Assembly: GCF_029320955.1 (NCBI RefSeq) | Contig: NZ_CP119757.1 | Span: 3,720,001 to 3,784,000 of the forward strand | From: Flavobacterium sp. YJ01 | GTDB taxonomy: Bacteria; Bacteroidota; Bacteroidia; Flavobacteriales; Flavobacteriaceae | Direction of reading: 5' to 3' | DNA length: 64,000 nucleotides | Part shown: positions 1 to 8,229 of the stretch, in pieces | Layout: each line of letters opens with the position of its first letter | Numbering within the stretch: position 1 is the first letter of the stretch | The notes under the pieces: model-generated | What the model was told of the DNA's origin: nothing | What the model saw: the letters and a program-made list of their open reading frames with translations, nothing else | The model's database searches: none | Position numbers and translations under genes: made by a program

Positions 1-321
1 GTTGCAAATTCTGTAAAAGAACATCATACAATAGGACTCGGATCTTACGCTGTTTTTACAGGGACAGATGGAAATGTAAATAAGAAAAATGGTTTTGAAA
101 TACCAAATAGTCCAAATGTAAAATTGGAGAAAATGTGCATTACTCGTTTTGCGGGTCCAGGAAACATTCAAAATGTAATAAATAGTACTGGAGGAAGTAC
201 TGCAACTGGTGCAAAACGCGTGGCATCATATAATAATGATAAAGGAACACAGCCTTTTGATGAGGATTTTACTTTACCTAATCGCGAATCTTATCCTGTA
301 TATATTGAAATGGATAAATAA
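1..321 (+). CDS. C-terminal part of an unrecognised protein
   Basis: The reading frame is open from the first base of the window and stops at 321, so this is the last 106 codons of a gene that begins upstream. The visible part is Gly/Asn/Thr-rich (for example TGGSTATGAKR) and ends in YPVYIEMDK. There are no Cys clusters, membrane segments or catalytic motifs that I recognise. It is not a T9SS sorting domain. I cannot assign a function; a search with the full-length protein would be needed. Confidence 0.6.
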   Translation, partial: VANSVKEHHTIGLGSYAVFTGTDGNVNKKNGFEIPNSPNVKLEKMCITRFAGPGNIQNVINSTGGSTATGAKRVASYNNDKGTQPFDEDFTLPNRESYPVYIEMDK

Positions 322-344
322 TATTTAGATTTTTAATTAAAACA

Positions 345-417
345 TAGCCCTTGGTTTCAACTACGAGAAACGTTTCGTGATATTACATTGCGTTCCCGTG
401 GTTGAAACCACGGGCTA
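345..417. repeat. REP-like inverted repeat
   Basis: The arms TAGCCCTTGGTTTCAAC (345-361) and GTTGAAACCACGGGCTA (401-417) are reverse complements apart from one position. The right arm lies in a 20-base hairpin (395-414, CCCGTGGTT-GA-AACCACGGG), and GAAACGTTTC near 366-375 is another small palindrome. The element lies between the partial gene and tRNA-Pro. The rest of 322-555 holds nothing else I can name. Confidence 0.65.
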
Positions 418-555
418 CATTTTAAAATGCAATTGTATAAAAACAAAAAAACGAACAGAAATGTTCAGCTTTTGTCGGGACGCGATAATCGTTCACCAAT
501 ATTTTTCAGTTTATTGCAAAAAAAAAGTCTTTCCAAATAAATGAAAAGACTTTTG

Positions 556-630
556 TCGGGGTGGCAGGATTCGAACCTGCGGCCTCCTGCTCCCAAAGCA
601 GGCGCGATAACCGGGCTACGCTACACCCCG
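556..630 (-). tRNA. tRNA-Pro (anticodon TGG)
   Basis: Read on the minus strand the sequence begins CGGGGTGTAGCGTAGCCCGG and folds as a cloverleaf. The acceptor stem is CGGGGTG/CACCCCG with discriminator A, the anticodon loop carries TGG, and the T arm has GGTTCGAATCC. The 3' CCA is not encoded. Confidence 0.95.
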
Positions 631-640
631 AAAGCGGATG

Positions 641-668
641 CAAATATAGTAATAAATTCTGTTTTCAA
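641..668 (-). promoter_or_regulatory. promoter of tRNA-Pro
   Basis: On the minus strand a TTG (666-668) is followed after 17 bases by TATATTTG (641-648). This matches the Bacteroidota TTG / TAnnTTTG promoter and lies about 10 bases before the mature tRNA 5' end. Confidence 0.7.
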
Positions 669-788
669 AAGAAAAATATCAAAATAAATAAAACTTATTT
701 TTTAAGTAGTTTGTTATGATTGTTTTAAAGATATTTATTAATAAAGTTTGCATCTAATGCTATTGCTACAATTATTTAAAATAACTGT

Positions 789-1808
789 TTATTCTTTGTA
801 TTTCTTATCAACATCTGCGGTTAAGGTTTTTAAAAATGCAACCATATCATCGGCATCTTTATCAGAGATGTCTTTGTTAAGTTGTAGTTTGCCCATTATT
901 TTTATAGATTCTTTCAACGAATTAACAGATCCGTCATGAAAATATGGTGCTGTTTTTTCGACATTTCGTAAACTCGGAACTTTAAATAGAAATAGATCTC
1001 CATCTTTTTTTGTAAGATCATATAGACCTTTGTCTATTTTTTTGCTTCCAGTCATTTTAGAATAATCTCCGTAAACTCCAAATTTTTGAAACATTTGACC
1101 TCCAAGTGCTACTCCTCCGTGACAGGTAATACATCCGTTATCTATAAATGAATTCAAACCTTTTTTTTCCTGATTGTTAAGTGCAGATTCGTTTCCGTCT
1201 AAGTAATCATCAAATTTACTTTTAGGAATCAATTTGCGTTCAAAAGCACCTATTGCGTTGGCTAGATTATCAAAAGTTATAGGTTCCTTATCTTTAGGAT
1301 ATACTTTTTTAAAAAGCATTTGATATTCGGGAATTGATCTTAGTTTTTTTTCTAAAAAAGCTTGGTTCGGAATGGAGTGTTCTACTGGATTAAGTAAAGG
1401 CCCTTTAGCTTGTTGTTCTACATCTTTTGCACGACCATCCCAAAACTGCATAGAATGAAGAGAAGCATAAATTACTGTAGGTGAATTACGAACTCCAAGT
1501 TGTTTGGTGTCACCCTCAGAAACAGATTTATTATCAACACCAAAAGTCGAAAGATTATGGCAGGAATTACAACTTATTGTTCCATTTTTAGACAAGGCTT
1601 TGTCATAAAATAACTTTTTTCCGAGTTCAATTTTTTCTAGTGGAATATTTTCTTCATCAACCGTCGAGACAGATTTGAAGAAATTAGAGGCTTTTGTTAA
1701 TAGTTCAGATTTCTCTATTACTGGAGCCTTGGAGAAATCATACTCTGTAGATTCTTTTTTACAGGATATTAAGGATAATCCTGCAGCAATTAAGATCATT
1801 TTTTTCAT
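789..1808 (-). CDS. di-haem cytochrome c peroxidase family lipoprotein
   Basis: 339-residue member of the CcpA/MauG di-haem peroxidase family, which reduces hydrogen peroxide with electrons from cytochromes in the periplasm. Two haem-binding motifs are visible: CNSCH at residues 80-84 and CITCH at 226-230, with the family block VPSLRNVEKTAPYFHDGS near 277-294. The N-terminus MKKMILIAAGLSLISC is a lipoprotein signal with Cys16 as the lipidation site. It stands alone; no partner cytochrome is adjacent. MauG-type oxygenation chemistry cannot be excluded from sequence alone. Confidence 0.9.
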   Translation of the reverse strand: MKKMILIAAGLSLISCKKESTEYDFSKAPVIEKSELLTKASNFFKSVSTVDEENIPLEKIELGKKLFYDKALSKNGTISCNSCHNLSTFGVDNKSVSEGDTKQLGVRNSPTVIYASLHSMQFWDGRAKDVEQQAKGPLLNPVEHSIPNQAFLEKKLRSIPEYQMLFKKVYPKDKEPITFDNLANAIGAFERKLIPKSKFDDYLDGNESALNNQEKKGLNSFIDNGCITCHGGVALGGQMFQKFGVYGDYSKMTGSKKIDKGLYDLTKKDGDLFLFKVPSLRNVEKTAPYFHDGSVNSLKESIKIMGKLQLNKDISDKDADDMVAFLKTLTADVDKKYKE

Positions 1809-2069
1809 TGGTTGTAGATTTTTTTAGCAACACAATGTGAGAAAAGTATTAACTTTTAAAGCTGATTATTATCATGTAATAGGATTTATTTTGAATTTTA
1901 AATAAATCCTATTATTATTGAGCTTTGAAACAAATAGTTTGAGTAATGTATAAAGCAGATTTTGTTCATTATTCTTTATTTGAGAATAACAAAAACTGAT
2001 TAATCGAGTTCTTTTTTCAAACAATAAAAACTTACTTTTGCACCATCAATATTATAATAGAACTATACT
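1809..2069. other. divergent intergenic region with trxB promoter
   Basis: 261 bases between the peroxidase (minus) and trxB (plus). TACTTTTG at 2033-2040 fits the TAnnTTTG box and lies 30 bases before the trxB ATG; no clear -33 TTG accompanies it. A weak AT-rich inverted stretch, AATAGGATTTATTT with AAATAAATCCTATT, lies at about 1878-1914 and could be a small hairpin. Nothing else is recognised. Confidence 0.4.
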
Positions 2070-3017
2070 ATGTCAAATACAATCGAAAAAATTAAATGCC
2101 TTATTATAGGTTCTGGCCCTGCAGGTTACACTGCTGCTATTTATGCGGCTAGAGCTAATATGAATCCCGTATTATATCAAGGAATGCAGCCTGGTGGTCA
2201 ATTGACTACAACAAATGAAGTTGAGAACTTTCCAGGTTATGTTGATGGAGTTACAGGACCAGAAATGATGATTCAGTTACAAGAACAAGCAAAACGTTTT
2301 GGTGCTGATATTCGTGATGGTTGGGCTACAAAAGTTGATTTTTCTGGAGATATTCATAAAGTTTGGATTAACGATTCAATCGAATTATACTGTGAAACTG
2401 TAATTATTTCTACAGGTGCTTCGGCTAAATATTTAGGATTACCATCAGAACAACACTATTTAAATATGGGTGGAGGAGTTTCTGCTTGTGCTGTTTGCGA
2501 CGGATTTTTCTACAGAAACCAAGAAGTTGTAATTGTTGGTGCTGGAGATTCTGCTTGTGAAGAAGCTCATTACTTATCTAAACTTTGCAAAAAAGTAACA
2601 ATGTTAGTAAGAAGTGAGAAATTCAGAGCTTCTAAAATTATGGAAGAACGTGTCCGCAAAACAGAAAATATTGAAATTTTAATGAATCATGATACAGTTG
2701 AAGTTTTAGGAGATTCAAATGTTGTTCATGCCATTAAAGCATTAAATAAAACAACAGGTGAAACTATTGAAATTCCCGCAACTGGTTTCTTCGTAGCAAT
2801 TGGTCATAAACCAAATACAGATATTTTTAAAGATTATATTACGCTTGACGAAACTGGTTATATCGTAAACACTCCAGGAACATCTAAAACAAATGTTGAT
2901 GGTGTTTTTGTAGCAGGAGATGCTGCAGACCACGTTTATCGTCAGGCAATTACTGCTGCAGGAACAGGTTGTATGGCAGCTTTAGATGCTGAAAGATATT
3001 TGGCTTCTAAGGAATAA
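2070..3017 (+). CDS. trxB: thioredoxin-disulfide reductase
   Basis: 315 residues, the usual size for low-molecular-weight thioredoxin reductase. It transfers electrons from NADPH through FAD to thioredoxin in the cytoplasm. The FAD-binding motif GSGPAG is at residues 14-19, the redox-active CAVC at 140-143, the NADPH motif VGAGDSACEEA starts near 155, and the second FAD motif VFVAGDAAD is near the C-terminus. The ATG at 2070 follows a TAnnTTTG box by 30 bases. It is monocistronic and ends at a bidirectional hairpin terminator. Confidence 0.96.
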   Translation: MSNTIEKIKCLIIGSGPAGYTAAIYAARANMNPVLYQGMQPGGQLTTTNEVENFPGYVDGVTGPEMMIQLQEQAKRFGADIRDGWATKVDFSGDIHKVWINDSIELYCETVIISTGASAKYLGLPSEQHYLNMGGGVSACAVCDGFFYRNQEVVIVGAGDSACEEAHYLSKLCKKVTMLVRSEKFRASKIMEERVRKTENIEILMNHDTVEVLGDSNVVHAIKALNKTTGETIEIPATGFFVAIGHKPNTDIFKDYITLDETGYIVNTPGTSKTNVDGVFVAGDAADHVYRQAITAAGTGCMAALDAERYLASKE

Positions 3018-3075
3018 GTTTAAAAGTTTCAGGTTTAACGTTTCAAGTTATTGGAGCGCGCAAAACTTTTGCAAT

Positions 3076-3111
3076 AAAAAATCCCATTCTAATTTTTAGA
3101 ATGGGATTTTT
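3076..3111. terminator. bidirectional rho-independent terminator
   Basis: The stem AAATCCCATTCT/AGAATGGGATTT has a short T-rich loop and A/T tracts on both sides. It lies between convergent trxB and the GIN-domain gene and can serve both. Degenerate GTTTCAGGTTT-type inverted sequence flanks it at about 3022-3050 and 3132-3172. Confidence 0.85.
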
Positions 3112-3173
3112 CTTTTTTATAATTAAGTTCTTGGTTCAACCTGAAACCTGAAACAAGAAAAACCTGAAACAAA

Positions 3174-4007
3174 TTATTTAATTTTCTTAATCAGCTTAGC
3201 TTCTTCAGAAAAACGAGTTAAGGTAATAGCTGGACTTCCTAAAAGAGAAATTTCTGCTTTATCTCCAATTGCTAAAGAAACAGTTGTTTCAGCAAAAATG
3301 CTTCCTACAGCAAAATTCTCGGCAGTAACATTTGCGTCTTTCAACGTGAATTTTGTTCCTGTGAAAACAGTATTATTATCTAATCGAATAGTTGCTTTTT
3401 CTGCAATACCTTCAATTGCAGCATTTCCTCTTTGATACAAATCACATTTAAATTTAATAGCAGAAACTAAAGTCTTAAGAACTGCATTTTTACTTAATTG
3501 TATATTTGCGTCGTCGGCTTTTAAGTTTAATTCTGTTCTTGTTTTGTCATCGGCAATTAAAGTGAATTTTTTTGCATTTACGTTCAAAAACAACTTAGAA
3601 AAATCAAGACAATTCATCGTAATATCATCCAATTGCAATTCTTGAATCGCGTAAACAACAGCCTCATTTTTAGTGATTACCTTATTTAAGGATTTTGTGT
3701 AAGTAACCTTAACGGCTAATTTCTTGAAAATAGTTGATTCTTTATTGGTATATAATCGAAGCGTTTTTTCTCTTAAATCCATTCCAATGATGTCATGTAA
3801 ATTATCATCGGCTTCAATTTTAATCTCATTTTTTTCTCCTTGTTCCAAATAAACTTCCAAATTATCATCGACTTCAATGGCGTCAAAACTTCCAACTTCT
3901 TTTATCGAAGTCGTTACAACTTTAGAACCTTTAATTTTTTCTCTTTTTTGAGCAAAAGTCAATGTTGTAACAAATAATAATAGGAGTAGCGCAGTACTTT
4001 TTTTCAT
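3174..4007 (-). CDS. exported GIN-domain (DUF2807) protein
   Basis: 277 residues from the chosen ATG at 4007. A longer frame to 4046 would precede the promoter box, so it is rejected. The N-terminus MKKSTALLLLLFVTTLTFAQ is a typical signal peptide. The rest is the repetitive beta-strand pattern of the putative auto-transporter adhesin head (GIN) domain, beginning VGSFDAIEVDDNLEVYLEQG. The family probably forms a beta-helix at the cell surface or in the periplasm; its function is not established. It is the last gene of the PadR/PspC/GIN block, 85 bases after the preceding gene, and has its own promoter. Confidence 0.85.
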   Translation of the reverse strand: MKKSTALLLLLFVTTLTFAQKREKIKGSKVVTTSIKEVGSFDAIEVDDNLEVYLEQGEKNEIKIEADDNLHDIIGMDLREKTLRLYTNKESTIFKKLAVKVTYTKSLNKVITKNEAVVYAIQELQLDDITMNCLDFSKLFLNVNAKKFTLIADDKTRTELNLKADDANIQLSKNAVLKTLVSAIKFKCDLYQRGNAAIEGIAEKATIRLDNNTVFTGTKFTLKDANVTAENFAVGSIFAETTVSLAIGDKAEISLLGSPAITLTRFSEEAKLIKKIK

Positions 4008-4028
4008 TAATTCTAGATTTGATTTTGA

Positions 4029-4036
4029 CAAATATA
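4029..4036 (-). promoter_or_regulatory. -7 box of the second GIN-domain gene
   Basis: TATATTTG on the minus strand, an exact match to TAnnTTTG, 21 bases before the ATG at 4007. A clear -33 TTG is not visible. It supports the short start and suggests separate transcription of this gene. Confidence 0.5.
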
Positions 4037-4092
4037 AAAAAATCATCCACTTTTGATGAATGATTTCTTTTATATTTAACAGTTAACTGTTT

Positions 4093-4827
4093 TTAGTTTT
4101 TGCTAATAGTTCCTCCAGAACTTGCTTCTTTTTCGATTGTTTTTGGAGAACCGCTATAGTTTACACTTCCTCCGCTTGAAGCCTTTGCTCTTAAGGTTAC
4201 AATTGGGTTTACAGAAATGGTTGCTCCGCTAGCTGCTTTTGCTTCTACTTCGTTTGCCATTAGTTTTTCGGCATCGATACTTCCTCCGCTTGACGCAGAA
4301 GAATTAAAACTCAAAGCTTTACCTTCTATGTTAATAGAACCTGCACTTCCTGCGTCTACAGAGATTTTATCAGACTCAATATTAACATTCATAGATCCAG
4401 CGCTAGAAGTTTCCAAAGTGATATCTTCTCCTTCAAGAACTCCTTTTGTTTGAACTGATGATGCACTAGAAGCTTCAATCTTATCAACAATTGGCATTTT
4501 TACGGTTACCTTTTTAGCAGTAATATTACGGAAAGAACTGAATTTACATTTAATTATAAGAGTTCCGTTTTCAACTTTTGTAACAATTTCGTTTTGAAGA
4601 TTATCATCGGCCTCAACTGTGATTTCAGTTACGTCAGATTGTTCGATAACGAGATCAATGGCATTGCTTACAGAAACATTTTTAAAGTCTCCTTGAACAA
4701 TTCTTTTTTCTTTTGTAACGTGTCCGCTTCCTTCTATGGCATTTACATTAAAATTACAAGAAGCAAATAATAAAGCGGTAACAGTTGCAATTATAAATTT
4801 CGTAATATGAATAATTATTTTGATCAT
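4093..4827 (-). CDS. GIN-domain (DUF2807) lipoprotein
   Basis: 244 residues. The signal ends in LLFASC, a lipobox. The mature part is a GIN/DUF2807 domain: GDFKNVSVSNAIDLVIEQSD near residue 46, then Ser/Ala/Gly-rich strands with recurring ASSGGS motifs typical of a parallel beta-helix. It is paralogous to the next gene downstream (shared ADDNL motif). It starts 13 bases after the PspC gene, so it is in the same operon. PadR-PspC-GIN is a recurrent Bacteroidota arrangement, probably an envelope response; that role is an inference. Confidence 0.88.
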   Translation of the reverse strand: MIKIIIHITKFIIATVTALLFASCNFNVNAIEGSGHVTKEKRIVQGDFKNVSVSNAIDLVIEQSDVTEITVEADDNLQNEIVTKVENGTLIIKCKFSSFRNITAKKVTVKMPIVDKIEASSASSVQTKGVLEGEDITLETSSAGSMNVNIESDKISVDAGSAGSINIEGKALSFNSSASSGGSIDAEKLMANEVEAKAASGATISVNPIVTLRAKASSGGSVNYSGSPKTIEKEASSGGTISKN

Positions 4828-4840
4828 GGCTTTTGGTTTA

Positions 4841-6562
4841 TTAGTTAATTTTGATTATAACTCCGTTTTTGTCAGTGGTTAGCTTGCCTTTGTTTTTTTT
4901 TCCGTTTATGATTTCTTTTCCATTAATTTTAACAGAAACTTCATTTACAGTGTCGTTAACAATCGTGTCTACTTCTTCTGTGTCGTAATCGCTGTCGTGG
5001 TCTGCAGGGCAGTTTAGACATTTTACTTTAGAATTTTCAACTTTATAATTGTAATCTCCATCGTAATTTAGATTAAAGAAACCTTCATCAGAATTGTAAT
5101 AATCTCTAACAGAAGAATCTGGTTTAACTAATTGTCCTTCTGGTAAGTAAATGTAGATGTCAACTTCTTGACCTCTAAACTTATTTTTTACATCTGTCAG
5201 AAAATAATTATCCAAAATTAAATGATTTCCAACAATTTGAAACTTGTAATTAATTTTTTCTGCTCTTTTTTTCGCATTTGTAAAAGAATTTCCTCTTGCG
5301 CTTTTTTCGATTTGAACAAAAGGTGCAGCCTCATCTGTGTGTAAAATATGTAAACCTACATCATTAGAATAAATCAATTCATTGTTTGCAGAATCTTGTA
5401 CAAATTCAAATTCTCTTCTTTGATTTAAGCTTTTTGCATAATAATCGCTATGCTTAAACTTGATAAACAAAGTGTCTTGCGGACGAATTGCGATTTCTTT
5501 CTTTTCTACAACTTTATTATCGTAAGAAACTTCAGTTGCTTGTTTAATCCCGATGCTTGCCAAAATTGCAATAGAAATAATCCAAATAGCTAAAAGCGTG
5601 TATTTTGTAATGTTTCCGATTGATTTTAAGTTTGGAGATAACAATTTAAATCCTAAAAGTGTTAAGAAGAAAAACGGAATTCCAACAACAAAAAACATTA
5701 ATAATCCAAATGACCAAAGCGGATATTCTGTAAAGTTTCCTGCTTCGACAAAGTTCTGCCAAGGAAAATCAATAAAGATATTTGTTCCTAAAGTAAAAAC
5801 GCCAATCAATAACATGATCAAAGTTGAGATTCCGCTTATGATTAGAATTACACCTAAAAACTTAGCGAAAATTTTAAAAACCGTCATGATAAAGTCTCCA
5901 AATGAACTACTTATTCTCTCAGCTCCCGACTTTACCTGGTTTCCCATTTTGTCATAATCTGCATTTTTAAATTTATCAGAAAGGGTGTCAATTTCTTCGC
6001 GAACTTTTTTTTCGATGTTTGAAATTGTTACTGGTTCTCCAGTCATTTCTAATTTTTCAGAAGTTGTAATCGCTTCTGGAGTTACAATCCAAAGAACGAA
6101 ATAAGCTAAAATTCCTGTTCCAAAACCTGCAAAAACGAATACTAAGAATAAGATTTTAATCCATACCGCGTCAATTCCAAAATAATGTCCTAAACCTGTA
6201 GCCACACCGCCAATTAATCCTTTTTCTTTATCGCGGTATAATTTTTTGTGTTTTCTCGCACCGTAATTATGGAATGATTGGTTCGAATTTTCTTCGTCTT
6301 CAATTCTGTAATCTTCTGGTTGTCCCATTACTGCAATCACTTCGTCAACGTCTTTCAGTCCAACAACATGTTTCTCGCTTTTTTGTTTTTCTGTCAATAA
6401 TTCAGAAACACGCATTTCGATATCTTTAATAATTTCATCTTGTCCAGACGAGTTGTTAAGTGATCGTTTTATAGCGTCAAAATAGCGTGTTAATTTTAAG
6501 TATGCGTCTTCATCTATGTGAAAAAACATCCCGCCTAAGTTAATATTTACTGTTTTGTTCAT
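4841..6562 (-). CDS. PspC-domain membrane protein
   Basis: 573 residues. Residues 1-90 form a soluble segment with heptad-like character (DIEMRVSELLTEKQ). The PspC domain follows at about 106-164 (KLYRDKEKGLIGGVATGLGHYFGID, then a transmembrane helix). Three further hydrophobic segments lie in the middle and a long extracytoplasmic C-terminal part follows, with CLNC near residue 512 and an acidic stretch. PspC proteins sense or buffer membrane stress; the target here is unknown. The ATG is 3 bases after the padR stop, so the two are translationally linked. Confidence 0.9.
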   Translation of the reverse strand: MNKTVNINLGGMFFHIDEDAYLKLTRYFDAIKRSLNNSSGQDEIIKDIEMRVSELLTEKQKSEKHVVGLKDVDEVIAVMGQPEDYRIEDEENSNQSFHNYGARKHKKLYRDKEKGLIGGVATGLGHYFGIDAVWIKILFLVFVFAGFGTGILAYFVLWIVTPEAITTSEKLEMTGEPVTISNIEKKVREEIDTLSDKFKNADYDKMGNQVKSGAERISSSFGDFIMTVFKIFAKFLGVILIISGISTLIMLLIGVFTLGTNIFIDFPWQNFVEAGNFTEYPLWSFGLLMFFVVGIPFFFLTLLGFKLLSPNLKSIGNITKYTLLAIWIISIAILASIGIKQATEVSYDNKVVEKKEIAIRPQDTLFIKFKHSDYYAKSLNQRREFEFVQDSANNELIYSNDVGLHILHTDEAAPFVQIEKSARGNSFTNAKKRAEKINYKFQIVGNHLILDNYFLTDVKNKFRGQEVDIYIYLPEGQLVKPDSSVRDYYNSDEGFFNLNYDGDYNYKVENSKVKCLNCPADHDSDYDTEEVDTIVNDTVNEVSVKINGKEIINGKKNKGKLTTDKNGVIIKIN

Positions 6563-6565
6563 GAC

Positions 6566-6898
6566 TTATTGATTTTGATTGGTGATTAAGTTTACAGCGT
6601 CAGACAATTCTGTCCAAGTACCGCTAAGTTCGTTTAAAAAAGTTTGTCCTATCTCGGTTAATCCATAATATTTTCGCGGCGGACCTGAGGTCGATTCTTC
6701 CCAGCGATAATTAAGTAAACCGTCATTTTTTAATCTAGTTAACAACGGGTAAACAGTTCCTTCTACAACTAGTAATTTTGCGTTTTTTAAAGTGTCTAAT
6801 ATTTCAGATGTATATGCGTCTTTTTCTTTTAGAACAGATAAGATGCAAAACTCAAGAACACCTTTGCGCATCTGTGCTTTTGTGTTTTCAATGTTCAT
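6566..6898 (-). CDS. PadR family transcriptional regulator
   Basis: 110 residues, a full-length short PadR protein. The winged helix covers about residues 12-90: KGVLEFCILSVLKEKDAYTSEIL, then VVEGTVYPLLTRLKNDGLL with the wing SGPPRKYYGLTEIG. PadR proteins are usually autorepressors of small operons that respond to ligands or envelope stress. As first gene of the padR-pspC-GIN operon it probably controls itself and the downstream membrane genes. Its leader contains an unusual GAT-rich repeat tract. Confidence 0.93.
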   Translation of the reverse strand: MNIENTKAQMRKGVLEFCILSVLKEKDAYTSEILDTLKNAKLLVVEGTVYPLLTRLKNDGLLNYRWEESTSGPPRKYYGLTEIGQTFLNELSGTWTELSDAVNLITNQNQ

Positions 6899-6938
6899 AA
6901 TTTCATTTTGTTTTTTTTTGATTGAACAATTCGTTTTT

Positions 6939-6988
6939 TGATTGATGATGATTGATTGATGATGATTGATGATGATTGATGATTGATT
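6939..6988. repeat. GAT/GATT microsatellite in the padR leader
   Basis: About 50 bases made of irregular units of GATT, GAT and GATGATT, located 41-90 bases upstream of the padR ATG. On the transcribed strand it reads as ATCATCAATC units. It sits in the untranslated leader or promoter of the PadR operon, so length changes would alter spacing and not reading frame. Confidence 0.8.
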
Positions 6989-7016
6989 CGAAAATAACTT
7001 TTAACCTTGATTTGTG

Positions 7017-7496
7017 TTACTTTATAAAAGGAATCGTAAGCGGGTATTTATATAATTCTCCGTTTGAAGCTTTTATTGTAGCATAAATCACTAAAAAGAA
7101 TTCAACAAATTTTAATAATCCAAAAAGTACTACAGCAGTAATTCCTACACTTAGCATTCCGATATGCGATTGAAAATCAAAGTTTCTAATCACAAAATTA
7201 TGATCGTTAAAAAAGGCTTCAATTGGAATGTTCTGTAAAACTACTGATACAAAAATTGGTATTGCAATAAGTGCTAAAATCAAAGTATAAAGCAATAAGC
7301 TTAACTGAAAGTTCAAAGCCTGTTTTCCGTGATGATCTGCAAATTCAGATTTGTCTTTGTAGTTTGTCCAAATGATTAACGGAAAAATATAGTTCCCAAA
7401 TGGAATTATATATTGACTTAATGTACTCAAATGAGTAAATGCTGCTGTATTCTTTTCTGATGTTTTTTCCATGATGAGTGGTGTTGTTGTTTCCAT
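7017..7496 (-). CDS. DUF4870 domain membrane protein
   Basis: 159 residues with the Tic20-like DUF4870 pattern: LSTLSQYIIPFGNYIFPLIIW, then DHHGKQALNFQLSLLLYTL with four hydrophobic segments in all. An in-frame ATG at 7472 (METTTPLI-MEKTSEKN) is an equally possible start. It lies upstream of padR on the same strand with 118 bases between them and its own promoter box. DUF4870 proteins often accompany PspC/PadR genes in Bacteroidota; the function is unknown. Confidence 0.88.
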   Translation of the reverse strand: METTTPLIMEKTSEKNTAAFTHLSTLSQYIIPFGNYIFPLIIWTNYKDKSEFADHHGKQALNFQLSLLLYTLILALIAIPIFVSVVLQNIPIEAFFNDHNFVIRNFDFQSHIGMLSVGITAVVLFGLLKFVEFFLVIYATIKASNGELYKYPLTIPFIK

Positions 7497-7524
7497 GATT
7501 AAAAGTATATAGTAATTTCTTATG

Positions 7525-7532
7525 CAAATATA
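7525..7532 (-). promoter_or_regulatory. -7 box of the DUF4870 gene
   Basis: TATATTTG on the minus strand, an exact TAnnTTTG match 28 bases before the ATG at 7496. The -33 element is not clear. Confidence 0.5.
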
Positions 7533-7679
7533 TGTCTAAAAAACAGTATCTTGTTTTACATAGTACCAAATATTAACAAAAATTTAACAAATTTAAAACT
7601 AAGAATTTTAATTTAAATCGCTGAAAACCATCTGAAAGTATTGATTTTGTTGATGTTGTTTTGATAGTTTAATAATTTA

Positions 7680-7709
7680 TTGTGCACGCATAGTTTTTTT
7701 GTATTTTTA
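7680..7709 (+). promoter_or_regulatory. promoter of the DUF4442 gene
   Basis: TTG at 7680-7682 is followed after 19 bases by TATTTTTA (7702-7709), one base away from the TAnnTTTG consensus. It lies 18 bases before the chosen start at 7728, which is why the upstream in-frame start at 7680 is rejected. Confidence 0.5.
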
Positions 7710-7727
7710 CATAAAAAAATAAATGAC

Positions 7728-8180
7728 ATGGCACTTTCGGTATCAAAACTTAATAAGTTCGTTCTATTTAAACTTCCTTCTGCATATTTCTGTGGTGTTC
7801 GTGTAAAGGATATAAACGACAGCAGCTGTACAGTAACAGTTAAACACAGATGGATCAATCAGAATCCGTTTAATTCGATGTATTTTGCAGTTCAGGCAAT
7901 GGCAGCAGAATTAACAACTGGAGCTTTGGTCATTTCTCAAATTCAGCAAAGCGGAAAAAAGATTTCGATGTTAGTTGCAAATAATAAAGGAAACTTTACT
8001 AAAAAAGCAACTGGAAGAATAACATTTGTTTGTAGAGATGGACATCTAATTGCAGACGCAATCAAAAAAACAATTGAAACTGGAGAAGGGCAGACTTTCT
8101 GGATGAAATCTATTGGAACAAATGAAGAAGGTGTTCAGGTTTCTGAAATGGATTTTGAATGGAGTGTTCGCTTAAAATAA
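7728..8180 (+). CDS. DUF4442 hotdog-fold thioesterase-like protein
   Basis: 150 residues from the ATG at 7728 (MALSVSKLNKFVLFKLPSAY). The pattern with WINQNPFNSMYFAVQAMAAELTTGAL in the central helix and two following beta-strand blocks fits DUF4442, a PaaI-like hotdog thioesterase family. The expected activity is hydrolysis of an acyl-CoA or acyl carrier thioester in the cytoplasm; the substrate is unknown. The gene stands alone with its own promoter and terminator. Confidence 0.85.
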   Translation: MALSVSKLNKFVLFKLPSAYFCGVRVKDINDSSCTVTVKHRWINQNPFNSMYFAVQAMAAELTTGALVISQIQQSGKKISMLVANNKGNFTKKATGRITFVCRDGHLIADAIKKTIETGEGQTFWMKSIGTNEEGVQVSEMDFEWSVRLK

Positions 8181-8184
8181 AATA

Positions 8185-8212
8185 AAAACAGCCTCAGAAA
8201 TGAGGCTGTTTT
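8185..8212. terminator. bidirectional terminator
   Basis: The stem AAAACAGCCTCA/TGAGGCTGTTTT has a GAAA loop. It sits between the convergent DUF4442 and GHL10 genes. Confidence 0.85.
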
Positions 8213-8229
8213 ACAGAAAACGGCTGTGG

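Noticed and set aside
4217..4453. Antisense frame across the GIN lipoprotein gene
   Set aside because: Low-complexity mirror of the Ser/Gly-rich codons of the real gene.
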